A DNA stretch of 64,000 nt from Tritrichomonas musculus (lineage: Eukaryota; Parabasalia; Tritrichomonadida; Tritrichomonadidae). The stretch is taken from contig JAPFFF010000017.1 in the NCBI GenBank assembly GCA_039105265.1, positions 2,666,001 through 2,730,000 of the forward strand, in the 5' to 3' direction. Positions within the stretch are counted from its first letter, which is position 1. Every line of letters begins with the position of its first letter. The notes beneath the pieces are model-generated. The model was not told where the DNA came from, did no database searches, and saw nothing but the letters and a program-made list of their open reading frames with translations. This document shows, piece after piece, positions 36,833 to 47,256 of this stretch. Both the position numbers and the translations under genes were made by a program.

Positions 36833-39370
36833 CTCATTGTAGTTCTCAGTGTTGATGGCTTCATATGGGAACACACCCTTCGAGCTATTCTCAACTCCCC
36901 CAAAGTCTACACCGCAAGCCATGCTTGAGCCGAAATCTTCGCCGAATTGTCGTAATGTACCTCCAGCGACGAATGATTGTGCATCGATGAATCGCAACTT
37001 GGTGTCGTATTTGGGTGACTTCAATATGAACTGCTTCAGTGATAATGTGGTACCAATGATGCTATTGGGCTCAACACTCCAGAACACAGTTCCAGCTGAA
37101 CTGTAGTTGAGATACTCCTTGAATAGGTTGCTATCGAATCTACTCGAGTTGAATCCAAATACGGTTATCACATTCAGGTTGCGATCAATGGTTTTGAGAT
37201 TGTCAACTGGTTGATTGATGAAGGATTTCATGTATTGAACCTTATCGTGATACACTTGCTTGGATTGCTCAAACAACCACTCGATCCACTTGATGATGAA
37301 CTCAGCTGAATCCCTTAATGAGAAGTGCCTTGTGGTACAACCAGATTGTGATTTGACACATGATGATACACTAAGGGGTATCAGTCGTGAGTTGATGGTT
37401 GTGGATGAACCAATGGATGCATTCACAGGCTGTTCAACAGTTTCGAAATCGTAGGTGATGTAATATATGTTGGGTTTCCAGTCGAGACCATAGGCTAAGC
37501 AATATTCGTACACCGGATTGCTGAGTATATGTGGACAGTATGGTGGTGGTTCGCGATTGGGTATGAATCGCTTTCGAAATACACCGTCACAGTTCTTAAC
37601 ATGGTTCTTGAAGCGATTCATATTTTGATGACCGTAATGGGCATATGAGCCACACTTTGGGCAGATATGGATGTTGGTCAGCTTCTCAGCATCCCTGATG
37701 TACATTATGTGGATGATTCGATTTTGGGTGTACAGCAATGCGGATTTCCTAAATGAGTTATCACTATTGTATTTCCACTGGTCCTGAAGGTTATACACCT
37801 TGCGATCCTGCAAGTACTCATAGATGTCCACATTCAAGTGATGCTTCTCGGCAGATGCCTTCATGGATTCAATTGATGTCCCCGGATAGTTGTTCAGGAG
37901 GTCGATTGCAGCTTGTGATGGCTTAGTAGAATACACTATATTGTGCTCCTCGCATAGGAGCTTCCTAGCTGCCTGTGTACGGTGCTTAGTTTTGCAACTG
38001 TATTTGGGGTCGACTAGATGGTCATCTAGACATGCAGCCAGAAATCGGTACCAGCATAGATTGTCATCGGCGTTGTCTGTGATGATGAATTTGCTATTTC
38101 TGATCTCAGGAGGTAAATCCTTGATTGGACCACTGACCTTGACCATTCGAGATACCGTGAATGAGATGGTTCCTACGAGAATCAACTTGGTTCCAGATGT
38201 TGAGGTCTCATATGAGTGCAGTACTGATTCAATATAGTACCTCACAATATCAAGTGATTGCTCATCACGAACCACAATTGGGGTGGCTGATTTATAGTTG
38301 TTCCAATTGATTTCCCTTGCAGTATATTGGAATGCATTGGTATTCTCAGCAGAGGGGGTCTCAAATACACCCGAGAGTTGGAAATAGATTTTGAATGGTT
38401 TTACCTCGCGTTCATAGACCTGTTGCAAGCCGTCATATATGGTGTTCAATGAGGATATCGAGTTGAAGTAGTATATGTATATCGGCTCATGGGTATCAAT
38501 ATCTGTGCGTTCACTGTAATCACTATCAGCATATTTGGCATATTTTTGCCAAGCCTCTACAGCCTTATCATAGTCCTCAGGGGTATTCACAAATAGGAAA
38601 TCGGTGTGTTCCGATTTGAACTCATGACCGAACTCACTGAGGTACTCGAATATCTCATTATTTTCAGGGTCCTTGGGGATACCATCAATACTGGCATTGT
38701 CGTCGATAATATGAGCCAGTTTTGTGACCTTAGTCCTGTCTCGGAATATATCTTGTATTTCAGCTCTGTCGAGATACTCGGGGTAATACTTGTTGAAGTA
38801 TGAACATACTTTGCGTTCATCGTCTAACCGCTGATGGAACCTATTCTGGGTATTCATATGCTGGAGTACATCAATGGGGTCCTCAACCATGTAATCACCT
38901 CTATCGAAATGCTTGAAGTAATCCTTATCTACGGCTGCAAGGCGTTCAGACCTCAGCTGCTGATGGAACCTATCCTGGGTATTCATATGCTGGAGTACAT
39001 CAATGGGGTCCTCAACCATGTAATCACCTCTATCGAATTTACTGAAGTAATCACTATCCAGTTTGTCATTCAATCGCTTGATATATGAAGGCTGCTTAAC
39101 ATACGGAATTGGCATCTTATGGGTTGTGGGAGGTGGGAGTATTGGTGGATACTCAGTGTTATTATCACGAATCAATTGGATAGCTTCCTGTAATGCATCT
39201 TCTGCAACTGCTATATTATGTTGTATTTGGCGGGCCCTTTCGAGTTTGAGTTGATGTACATCAATGGGCTCATCGGTATTGCTATCAAGTCTATTTGTGT
39301 AACCATTATCATCCAAAAGGCGTTCAATCCGCAATTGCTCGAAGAATGTATCAACATCTGATGCCTTGAG
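36827..39370 (-). mobile_element. Element C, right piece
   Basis: This is the N-terminal part of the minus-strand polymerase gene into which B inserted. At 39370 it abuts fragment D, which belongs to a different part of an element and lies in an order not found in intact copies, so the join is a later rearrangement. Confidence 0.85.
36827..39370 (-). pseudogene. Polymerase B fragment with OTU and exonuclease region (C)
   Basis: It contains three EPIDVLQ/HQ-type N-terminal repeats, the OTU-like domain (DDNLCWYRF, IIHIM), the CPKCG zinc finger, and exonuclease motifs DFET and FNSSRFD. Relative to B it carries extra in-frame hairpin segments near 36915-36927 and 37087-37103. Confidence 0.85.
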
Positions 39371-40271
39371 AGTAACTGTCTGATGAGACAATATCCAACC
39401 CATATTGCTCAATCAGTTCATGATATGTGTCGTAATCCAAATCGGGGATTGTATTATTGACGATTGTGAATTGAATTGTTGTTTGCCCCTCGATAATCTC
39501 TGGGATATCGCTCTTCACTTGATCAATAGCATGGGTCATATCTGTTGTCAAAGCATATGGTTCCAAAGCTGTACTCAGTGTAGATCCATTAACCAAATCT
39601 GTGGGTATCTCCGGGAGGTCCTGGGTCTTCACATACTCGGACATATCTGGCAAGTCCTGGGTTTTCGCGTACTCACTTAAGTTCGCAAGCTTCGCATACG
39701 GTTCCAACGCAGTACTCAATGCAGTACTCAGTGTAGATCCATTAACCAAATCAGTGGGTATCTCCGGGATATCTTCAGCGAGTGCATACTTGGTCATATC
39801 TGGTAAGTCCTGAGTCTTAGCATATGGTTCCAAAGCTGTACTCAATGAATCACTCGTAACGATGTTCTCAGGGACCTCAGGTATTTCAGTAGATAGTGCA
39901 CAGTTTTTGACGATGTAATCACGTAATTCCCCAATGGCATTCTCCACATCTGCACTACTGGCATACGATTGCAAGTCCTTAGATAGCGCATACTTCAGCA
40001 TCTCCGTATTGAAATCCTCGGTTTTCACATAGTCGAATAGCTGGGTTTGCAAAGCATATGACTCAAGGTCCTTGGCTAATGCATATTTTTCGAGATGCTC
40101 ACCAACTGTACTCGTAATGAGTTCCTTGATTTGCTCCTGGTTGGGACCAGTTATATTCGAGCCATTGGACCCATTATGGCACATACATGCATACCTTTTG
40201 ATGTATTCAATCAGTAACTCGTCGATAGTGGCCGCTTTTATTGAAAATCCACTCTGTTCTATACTGAACAT
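39371..40271 (-). pseudogene. Fibre-like protein, partial (D)
   Basis: About 300 residues match the N-terminal anchor and shaft of the B fibre almost exactly, including the NGSNGSNITG stretch and the repeats. The open frame continues a few codons into the C polymerase piece; that tail is not fibre sequence. Confidence 0.8.
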
Positions 40272-40420
40272 TTCCTATACAATAAAGGTGTGATTACCGG
40301 TATACCCATCGGACCCCCTTTCGAGGAGGTGGATGGTGAATCAGAATCCCAAGCTGATGTCCAAAGAGATGCCAATTGCGAGTATGCAAATAATGACATT
40401 TTTTTACACCTAAAGTACTC

Positions 40421-41977
40421 ATGAGCTATAAATCTCCGAAGCGTCCAAATACTAAAAAGCAACCACCACCACCAGCAGCAGCACCACCAGAAGTGGCTAG
40501 CGATGATGATGATGATAATGTCCAAGCACCGGGTGCTGATGATAACAACAACAATAGACCAACACGATATGAATATATTAGGACACCTGTCAAACACGTT
40601 AGTAAACCTAATCTAAAATTCAGCCAACAAATACAAAAATCGCCATTCAAACCAATATCCAGATTCAATGAAGATAATGCATATGAATATGTTATGCAAG
40701 AGGTTGAACCACCAAGTGCTACCGTAGGTAGACGCAATGGCAAAGACTATGAGAATGTCAAAGGTCGTTTAGGCCAATTCGGCAATCTCTCACTCACAGG
40801 CGATTCATCAACCTTCAAGAGGAACTTCCTAGATATGATTATAAATGGCAATTTCCGGGTTAAGTACATTCCATCAGCTGCAGCACGTGATACCGCAAAG
40901 GAGTATTGTATGAACCACCTCGATAAAACTGGAGTTCCCAAGTACAGATTATTACCAACCAATTCCAACGACCCATTAGGAAATCGTATTACAGACCTCA
41001 ATGGTGACAAGGTTGATGATATCGTATTGGTTGACAAACGCGGCATTCCAGCTATTGTCAACGGATACAAATTAGTTCATGCATCACCCTATAAGAAGGC
41101 CTGGAAAACCATTTGTGATACAAAGGCTAAGCGTCAAGCCAAGCCATTCAATGTATGGCTCAAGGAGCAATTCGATAAGGATATTACCAAGGTCGATTGG
41201 GAGCGTGGTGAATATAAATTGACTAAATCCGAGGCATTGACTACTCTAGAAAAGGCATATGGTGAATCCGGTATTGGAAAGGCACGTATGAGCAAGCGCT
41301 TATCACCTAACAGCTATTGGGCATCCCTGTTCTCGTATATATGGAATGTATTCTGGGGCAAGGATAAACTTCAAGATTGGCTCGAACTCAAGAAGTTGAC
41401 CAATTTCCTAGCCGTATGCAACGCCATATATATTTACTACTTTGACCTCCCTGCGAAAAATGCTATAGAGCAAAAGCATAATGACAAGTCATTCAACTAC
41501 CCAAGCTGGTCCAATTGGAAGAGCACTCATAAGTCGGAGTATATGCAGATGGTTGGTCCCATGTTCGACCAATGGATTCAACTCATTGACCAAGTAGCTG
41601 ATCGCAAGACTGGTGCTCTAAAGGATGCGGAAATACCTGATGAAATTCTCGAAATGCTAGAACAGATTGAACAAATAGTATTCCTATGGGGATTTAATAC
41701 CACTTTCGATGAGGGAACCGTACCTCGAACTGATGAGCAAGGCAAGCCAACACCTGCAGCATTTGAAAATCTACTTATGTACGTAAATGCCAGTTCTCCA
41801 ATCGCGGTGAAGGAAGTTCGTGATTCATTTATTGACAACATCAACCAGTTGATTGACTATGAATTCTATGGAGCGAAAAGCGGATACCTTGAGATGAAAG
41901 CCAAAAATAAGGAGGCTAGGAATGCTAGGAAAGCGGGTGCAAGTCGATTTGAAATCGTATATGGTGGTCGACAATAG
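40421..41977 (+). CDS. Large structural-type protein (D), 518 aa
   Basis: It starts MSYKSPKRPNT and differs from B at a few percent of residues, for example in the PPEVASDDD stretch and the MFDQWIQLI segment. The coding frame is open throughout. Confidence 0.7.
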   Translation: MSYKSPKRPNTKKQPPPPAAAPPEVASDDDDDNVQAPGADDNNNNRPTRYEYIRTPVKHVSKPNLKFSQQIQKSPFKPISRFNEDNAYEYVMQEVEPPSATVGRRNGKDYENVKGRLGQFGNLSLTGDSSTFKRNFLDMIINGNFRVKYIPSAAARDTAKEYCMNHLDKTGVPKYRLLPTNSNDPLGNRITDLNGDKVDDIVLVDKRGIPAIVNGYKLVHASPYKKAWKTICDTKAKRQAKPFNVWLKEQFDKDITKVDWERGEYKLTKSEALTTLEKAYGESGIGKARMSKRLSPNSYWASLFSYIWNVFWGKDKLQDWLELKKLTNFLAVCNAIYIYYFDLPAKNAIEQKHNDKSFNYPSWSNWKSTHKSEYMQMVGPMFDQWIQLIDQVADRKTGALKDAEIPDEILEMLEQIEQIVFLWGFNTTFDEGTVPRTDEQGKPTPAAFENLLMYVNASSPIAVKEVRDSFIDNINQLIDYEFYGAKSGYLEMKAKNKEARNARKAGASRFEIVYGGRQ

Positions 41978-42418
41978 GTATATACTATTGCTTGAATCGG
42001 TCAAAGAAATTCTCACGCTTTTGGCTGGGTTTGGATATTATTTTTGCATTGCGTTTATGCCTACGAGGTGGTTGGGGTTCACTTGTGGTCGGTAATGGAG
42101 TTGCCTCTGGATCCCCCTCTTCCTCATATTGCGAACTCAGTTCCTGCTCACTATATTCATCACTGCGCTCAGGCGGCATTTCATACTCAAATGTGGTGTC
42201 CATGGTATTACCCTTGAATTGGGGTGTGAATTTCTCCCGATATGGTTTAAATGATTTACCGAATTTCACCGAACTGGAATGCTTTGTAGATGATACCCTA
42301 GATGATACCCTAGATGAACGCTTAGGTGTTCTAGTATTGGAGTTGTCTTGAGATTCATATGAGTACTGTTCCTGATCCCGAGTTCTATCTCTAAGCCCTC
42401 TCTGTGAATCTACTTCAT

Positions 42419-42448
42419 CCCCGGAGGGGCTGAGAGCTCGCGCATCAT
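42419..42448 (-). repeat. 30-nt hairpin sequence inside coding region (D), copy 1
   Basis: On the plus strand, CCCC-GGA-GGGG is followed by CTGAGAGCTCGCGCATCAT. Confidence 0.75.
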
Positions 42449-42784
42449 CACTGGAATACTCATCCCCAGAGATGTTGAGAGGTTGTGCCGGATGTCCCTG
42501 TGATTGCCTCTGCGATTGCTGTTGCGAATGTTTCAGCTTACGTCGTATATCAGTCATTGCGCGTTTCCCAACTCGATATTCTTGTAATGAACCATTTGTT
42601 TTTCGAGCAACAACGGATGTCGTCCCTGGTCTCCTATCGGTGGACATATATACCCCATTTGGACTGACCTTTGGCTGATTTCGCACCTCATTATCCCTAT
42701 ATTCAGCTTCACGTGGGTCATATGGATTTTGCTCATGATCGCTACTCTCACTAGCTTCATCACTCCTATCACTCCTAACCTCAC

Positions 42785-42814
42785 CCCCAAAGGGGTTGAG
42801 AGCTGTCGCATCAT
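42785..42814 (-). repeat. 30-nt hairpin sequence inside coding region (D), copy 2
   Basis: On the plus strand, CCCC-AAA-GGGG is followed by TTGAGAGCTGTCGCATCAT. B lacks this segment in the aligned protein. Confidence 0.75.
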
Positions 42815-43442
42815 CACTGCTGTACTCATTGGATATAAGCTTTTTCCGAGGGTGATATGTTGTGTGCTTGTGATACCAATCCTTAGTCCTCCGCTTGAAT
42901 GGGGAAGTCTCATCATTGACCATAATCCTTTTACGAGGTGGGGTTCTACCAAAAACCGCATCACTTGTGAATGAAAATTGTATGGGTTTTGGACCCCTAT
43001 CGGGCTGAGCTGTCTGATTCACCTGGAATAGCGGAAGTTGTTCAAAGCAATATATGGCTGGTAACAGTAATGGGTTTGAATAAACCGATATCTCGAACCC
43101 TATAGGGTGATCCCCAGGTGATTTAGTTGTGTTTGCAAGGACTGTATCCTTGAAATATTTCCTGGGGTAAGTAGTGTAGTATGTGCGTATTGGGGGTCAG
43201 ATAATTAATCACATCTGACGGTCTACCCCATGTTAGTCGCTCAAGGGTTTCATGCGATTTTCCTTATTTTTAACCCCATTTTCAGAACTCAAGGTTTTCT
43301 AGCTCACTGTCTACAACACTGTGAGCCCCAACTATGAAACACAATGATTTCTAGCACTTTTTTGGAGTCGAATAATTTGAGCCTCCAATTGACAGTCAAA
43401 CAGTAAATCAAATATTTTTTTAAATTTTTATTTCATTACAAA

Positions 43443-43901
43443 ATGACTTGCAATAGCAAATCTCTTAGAGTTTTCGAATATATCAACAATCTTATCTCAC
43501 TATTGGAAAACCCAGATGATTTCAATAAATGTGATTTCACACTGCTTTGCGAAAAATATCCTATTATCAACAAATCGAGTTTTATTGCGAAAGTGTTATA
43601 CATTTCACTACAAACACCGGATAAAACAATTAGATTCTACCCAGATAAAATCAAAGAAATGGGGTTTGAGCACGTCGTTTTAACATCAAATACAAGGAGA
43701 AGAATTAACTGTAATTCATTAGAGTTCTTTGTTAACGGTAATACTGAAAAGCAAGTATATAAAGAACATGAATATTACAATTATTCTATTGAACGAATCA
43801 ACAAAACAAACCGCGATATGTTATTAAAGCTAAGAGAGAAATATGATATACCAGAACCAACAATATTTAAGGGTACTCATCAAAATATTGTATTAGACTA
43901 A
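43443..43901 (+). CDS. 159-aa-family terminal protein (E), 152 aa
   Basis: It keeps VFEYINNLISLL, CDFTLLCEKYP, RFYPDKIKEM, LTSNTRRRIN, EFFVNGNTEKQ and YYNYSIERI. An A/T-rich motif precedes the ATG. It faces the ATPase gene tail to tail. Confidence 0.7.
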   Translation: MTCNSKSLRVFEYINNLISLLENPDDFNKCDFTLLCEKYPIINKSSFIAKVLYISLQTPDKTIRFYPDKIKEMGFEHVVLTSNTRRRINCNSLEFFVNGNTEKQVYKEHEYYNYSIERINKTNRDMLLKLREKYDIPEPTIFKGTHQNIVLD

Positions 43902-43929
43902 AAAAATATACTTTGAACACAATATTTTT

Positions 43930-44841
43930 TTACACACAACTAATAAACTCTATACTACCTTCTCGTGTGTTCACCAAGATGAAATCATGATTTTTCATAC
44001 AACAATATCTCCTCCACAAATCTTCGAATTCAATTGGCATAACAACTTGTTGGTATATATAACCCATTTTCTGTCGTGAGAATCCATTAAATATGAAGAA
44101 AGATGTGCAATTATTCTTGTAATCCGTCGGTATTGCTTTAAAGAATTGAACATTAACATAGACAATAGAATGTTTGTGTCGTAATTGAGTGATATAATTG
44201 GTAAAATAAGCTGATTTCAATAGCTTTGATTTAATGAAATCCTCACATAAAATGATGGTATTTAGAGGCTTTGCAGACCGAGACGAAGTCTTTGAAATAC
44301 ATAAAAAGGAGAGCATCTTATTTATCTTCTCTTCACAAGCAAAGCTTGGGCCAGCAGAGCTGTCATCTAATCGAGTATTATTATTAACGTATTTATCATA
44401 CAATTCTTTCCATAAATCAAGTTCTTTTAAGTAATTCTCAGCATTTGAATCAGATATGACTTTCACAGGAAGTTTAATCAATTCTCGTTGTGCTTCAAAT
44501 GTTGAATCATTTATAACTCCATTCTTACTAATATAAACAATTAAATGAGCAGCACCAGGGATTCTTGATATTTGAATAATATCACGCAATACAATATGAG
44601 ATTTACCCTTTCCTTGAGCTCCAACAATGATGTTTAATGAATTATAATTTGCGTAGATACCATTAGCAATTGGTCTAATAGATTCACTCAATATCTTGGA
44701 TTCATTTTTTTTATACGCTTTACTCATCTCAATGTCGATGTTAAAAAAGGGTTTTACCTGAGGTTCAGCAAATAGCTCTTCTGAATCACTAGAATCTGAA
44801 AAAAACACTGTCGAATAATCAAACTTTGTAGGTTTAAGCAT
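43930..44841 (-). CDS. FtsK/HerA-type packaging ATPase (E), 303 aa
   Basis: The Walker A loop is VGAQGKGKSH and Walker B is IILCEDF. The C-terminal blocks LRHKHSIVYVNVQFFKA and NGFSRQKMGYIYQQV are as in B. The middle linker differs and has an NNNTRLDDSS stretch. Confidence 0.88.
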   Translation of the reverse strand: MLKPTKFDYSTVFFSDSSDSEELFAEPQVKPFFNIDIEMSKAYKKNESKILSESIRPIANGIYANYNSLNIIVGAQGKGKSHIVLRDIIQISRIPGAAHLIVYISKNGVINDSTFEAQRELIKLPVKVISDSNAENYLKELDLWKELYDKYVNNNTRLDDSSAGPSFACEEKINKMLSFLCISKTSSRSAKPLNTIILCEDFIKSKLLKSAYFTNYITQLRHKHSIVYVNVQFFKAIPTDYKNNCTSFFIFNGFSRQKMGYIYQQVVMPIEFEDLWRRYCCMKNHDFILVNTREGSIEFISCV

Positions 44842-44844
44842 TTC

Positions 44845-44976
44845 TTAGCAATAAAGTTTCTGTCGCATCTCTTCACTTAATTCAGGTGGTTCATCAGGTT
44901 TCAATGCTGATATTATCACAAATAACTCCATAACATTAACAGCTAGAATCATACATAAAAGTATCTCACAAAACAT
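44845..44976 (-). CDS. Conserved membrane micro-protein (E), 43 aa
   Basis: A hydrophobic helix (ILLCMILAVNVMELFVII) is followed by KPDEPPELSEEMRQKLYC. The stop lies 3 bp before the ATPase start, the same order as in A and B. Confidence 0.7.
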   Translation of the reverse strand: MFCEILLCMILAVNVMELFVIISALKPDEPPELSEEMRQKLYC

Positions 44977-44996
44977 TTTTTATAAAGAAAAAGTAA

Positions 44997-45599
44997 TTAA
45001 CAACAATATTTAAGCGATATGCCATATTTGACAAACTCTGTATAGACATGATTGTAGCAGTATTTTAGTTCTTCGGATTTACCATCTTTAGTGATTAATA
45101 TCTTATCAATCTTTATCAGTTTTGCAACACTAGCAACACAACAACCAGGTTCTTCATCTTCAATAACCAAATCAACTTTATCACAATCTGTCAACAGCTT
45201 TATCATATCCATTAATAAGGTTGATTTACATACTACATAAGAGTTTACCTTTAATGGGTTATTCTCATACATCCCAACAAGCAACTCCAAAAATTTGTTT
45301 TTCTTTTCAAGTGTATCCAACTCATTTCCTAAATCTGCAATTCCCCTTTCTTGGGCAAGATTGTTGGTTGGAGGTATGTATTGAGAAGCAAACCCCTCCT
45401 GTGGGGTCTGTGGTATAGTAAAATTTACATTTTGTGGTTGTGGTGCGTTCCTCCCATCAAATGACGGTATTTGTGGATATGCTACTGAAGAATTGCGTTG
45501 AGGAGCTAATTTGATTTCTATATTTGTTTCTTGACTCTGTTTTACACTTGCATCGTTTTCTGAAGATAATATACGTGCTTTATTCATAATACTTGACAT
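44997..45599 (-). CDS. ARILSSENDAS protein (E), 200 aa
   Basis: The start is MSSIMNKARILSSENDASVKQ; a second ATG lies at residue 5. The linker is Pro/Asn-rich with NFTIPQTP. The C-terminal domain KNKFLELLVGMYENNPLKV is conserved, with a CC pair and the ending YGISLKYCC. Confidence 0.7.
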   Translation of the reverse strand: MSSIMNKARILSSENDASVKQSQETNIEIKLAPQRNSSVAYPQIPSFDGRNAPQPQNVNFTIPQTPQEGFASQYIPPTNNLAQERGIADLGNELDTLEKKNKFLELLVGMYENNPLKVNSYVVCKSTLLMDMIKLLTDCDKVDLVIEDEEPGCCVASVAKLIKIDKILITKDGKSEELKYCYNHVYTEFVKYGISLKYCC

Positions 45600-45626
45600 T
45601 TCAGTGCAAAAAAATCTCTGTACATC

Positions 45627-45857
45627 TTACTCTTTATTGGTTAATCTATCAAATTCTTTTTCGAGTTTGTGAACTTTCTCTTTTAAAGATTCGATATCTT
45701 CAATTAACGATTCTCTTACTGCTAATCCATTTGAGCCAAGCATACCTGATTTTACGTTATTGAGATGCTGTTTATAGTCGTAGCATTTCTCTTTTAGCGC
45801 TCGTTTGATTCTTTTAAGTTCAGGAATTTCCCTCTTATAATCACTTAATTCAGTCAT
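45627..45857 (-). CDS. Small coiled-coil protein (E), first copy, 76 aa
   Basis: It starts MTELSDYKREIPELKRIKR and has SGMLGSNGLAVRESLIEDI, then a heptad-like end. A second, non-identical copy lies at 47029-47256, so E carries a diverged duplicate of this gene and its divergent partner. Confidence 0.72.
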   Translation of the reverse strand: MTELSDYKREIPELKRIKRALKEKCYDYKQHLNNVKSGMLGSNGLAVRESLIEDIESLKEKVHKLEKEFDRLTNKE

Positions 45858-45873
45858 TTATTTCAATACAAAG

Positions 45874-46038
45874 ATGTCTTTTCAACAGAGACGCACGATA
45901 AGAGATGATAAAAGAATGAATTTCTACGATAGACTTCAATTGGAAATGCAAAAAGAGCGTACTAGAATCAATTCTGCACCGATAATCAAGAAGAGAGATT
46001 TGAAGGGAACTATAAACCATGAAAAGCCTCCAAAGTAG
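45874..46038 (+). CDS. 75-aa-family small protein (E), first copy, 54 aa
   Basis: It starts MSFQQRRTIRDDKRMNFYDR and keeps the LQLEMQKERTRINSAP core of the 77-aa copy at 47271, but it is shorter and ends HEKPPK. It lies 16 bp from the divergent coiled-coil gene. Its stop overlaps the direct repeat that flanks the next cassette. Confidence 0.6.
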   Translation: MSFQQRRTIRDDKRMNFYDRLQLEMQKERTRINSAPIIKKRDLKGTINHEKPPK

Positions 46039-46978
46039 TATATGGGTGTTGACAACGTGGGGTGAGATAACCAAACTACTGCAAGGCAACCGTTAATCTA
46101 AACATCCATTATCAAACTCCTGCATTTACCCAACTTCTGAAATTATTTTTATTTTTTATCTTTAATGAAATGAGACCCTGCACCACATCGATTGAACAAT
46201 TTTTGAAGGATACAATTGATATTAAATATAATGAACTTGATAATGATGTACCTAAGAGTGAAAGCAAGTTTTATGTGAAAGCAACAAAGGAGCAATTTGA
46301 TGAATTCTTTAATAAATATGATGCTTTAGTGTATGAATACCCTAATGACATGACTGTTTACGGACAAGTTAAGTTTTATTTTAAGAAGAACCCCAAGAGA
46401 GTAATGAAAGCGTTTGTTGATGCATTTTATAGATGCCCACACAATAGCTTTTCGAAAGTTAGGAACATTACTGCTGAAGGACCTGTTGAAGATAAAGCAA
46501 AGAAACATGAAGAAGAGAGACAAAAGAAAGAGGATGCATTGAGAGAATCGATGAAGGCTGAAGGTTGTGAATTGATTTCTAAATATACGACTGCAAATGC
46601 TGATGTGTTTTATTTGTTTGAAGGATTTGAATACAAAACAAGACCAACTAAATGGAATGCAGGACACAGACCACACAAAGCGAAATGCATTCGATACACA
46701 CCAAATTATGTGAGGAAAGTATTTAAAGATGCTGGTTGTATTCTATTAACTGAATACAAGAACCAAAAGACTAAATTAAGATATTTATATGAAGGTAAGG
46801 AATATGAAGTTTATTTTAATGATTGGTTGTATTATGGAAGCCGTCCACATCTTGGTATTAAGCGTTCTTTCTTTACTGAAACATAAATGAATTGCTTTAA
46901 TTAATGTTTTATTTTTGTTTTATGTTTTAGTAGTATATATGAGTCGGTTTCCGCAGGGCTAAAGCCCCACGTCAACAC
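46034..46978. mobile_element. Flanked cassette carrying a 238-aa gene (E)
   Basis: The direct repeat AGTAGTATAT occurs at 46034-46043 and 46929-46938. Just inside or beside it, GTGTTGACAACGTGGGG (46046-46062) is inverted as CCCCACGTCAACAC (46965-46978). A hairpin GGGCTAAAGCCC lies at the right end. The cassette separates two copies of the coiled-coil/75-aa gene pair. It could be a small mobile unit; no transposase is visible. Confidence 0.45.
46170..46886 (+). CDS. 238-aa protein with two short C-terminal repeats (E cassette)
   Basis: The N-terminal 90 residues are a mixed domain (FYVKATKEQFDEFFNKYD). A charged helix follows (KAKKHEEERQKKEDALRE). The last 110 residues hold two copies of a 45-residue module: AEGCELISKY...YLFEGFEYKTRPTKWNAG and DAGCILLTEYKN...YLYEGKEYEVYFNDW. 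Such modules resemble the short repeats next to homing endonucleases and in large-virus proteins. No nuclease motif is seen. It is unrelated to the other genes here. Confidence 0.6.
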   Translation: MRPCTTSIEQFLKDTIDIKYNELDNDVPKSESKFYVKATKEQFDEFFNKYDALVYEYPNDMTVYGQVKFYFKKNPKRVMKAFVDAFYRCPHNSFSKVRNITAEGPVEDKAKKHEEERQKKEDALRESMKAEGCELISKYTTANADVFYLFEGFEYKTRPTKWNAGHRPHKAKCIRYTPNYVRKVFKDAGCILLTEYKNQKTKLRYLYEGKEYEVYFNDWLYYGSRPHLGIKRSFFTET

Positions 46979-47028
46979 GACTAATGAATAAAAATAATAT
47001 GAACTTATTGTTTGACATCAATTGATGT

Positions 47029-47256
47029 TCATTTATTGGACAACTCATTTAATTCATTTTCAAGTTGATGCAGTTTGTGTTTAAGGCTGTTGATGTCTTC
47101 GATAAGAGACTCACGAACGGCAAGACCGTCAGAGCCCAACATTCCTGATTTGATATTGTTGAGATATTGTTTGTAATCATAACACTTTTCTTTCAATCCT
47201 CGTTTGATACGTTTTAATTCAGGAATTTCTTTCTTGTATTCTGTTAGTTCACTCAT
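47029..47256 (-). CDS. Small coiled-coil protein (E), second copy, 75 aa
   Basis: MSELTEYKKEIPELKRIKRG is followed by SGMLGSDGLAVRESLIEDI and a coiled coil (KLHQLENELNEL). It is much closer to the copy in G (63396-63623) than to the first copy in E. Confidence 0.72.
   Translation of the reverse strand: MSELTEYKKEIPELKRIKRGLKEKCYDYKQYLNNIKSGMLGSDGLAVRESLIEDINSLKHKLHQLENELNELSNK

Larger units (their letters stand above)
39371..43265. mobile_element. Fragment D of a B-type Polinton
   Basis: It holds part of a fibre gene, a complete structural-type gene and part of a basic-tail gene, in the same order as 25070-28990 of B and nearly identical to it over the structural gene. It has no terminal repeats and is a broken piece about 3.9 kb long. 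The high identity implies a recent common source. Confidence 0.8.
41985..43265 (-). pseudogene. Basic-tail structural-type protein, partial (D)
   Basis: The C-terminal 345 residues form a long open frame; similarity to the N-terminal domain of the B protein continues upstream to about 43265. Unlike B it contains two 30-nt hairpin sequences in frame (42419-42448 and 42785-42814), read as DDARALSPSG and DDATALNPFG, and a looser relative at 42464-42493. Its tail is identical to B. Confidence 0.6.

Noticed and set aside
43266-43442. A clear left terminal repeat for element E
   Set aside because: The stretch has no gene and may hold the end, but neither terminal signature seen at A/B or F/G could be placed there with confidence.
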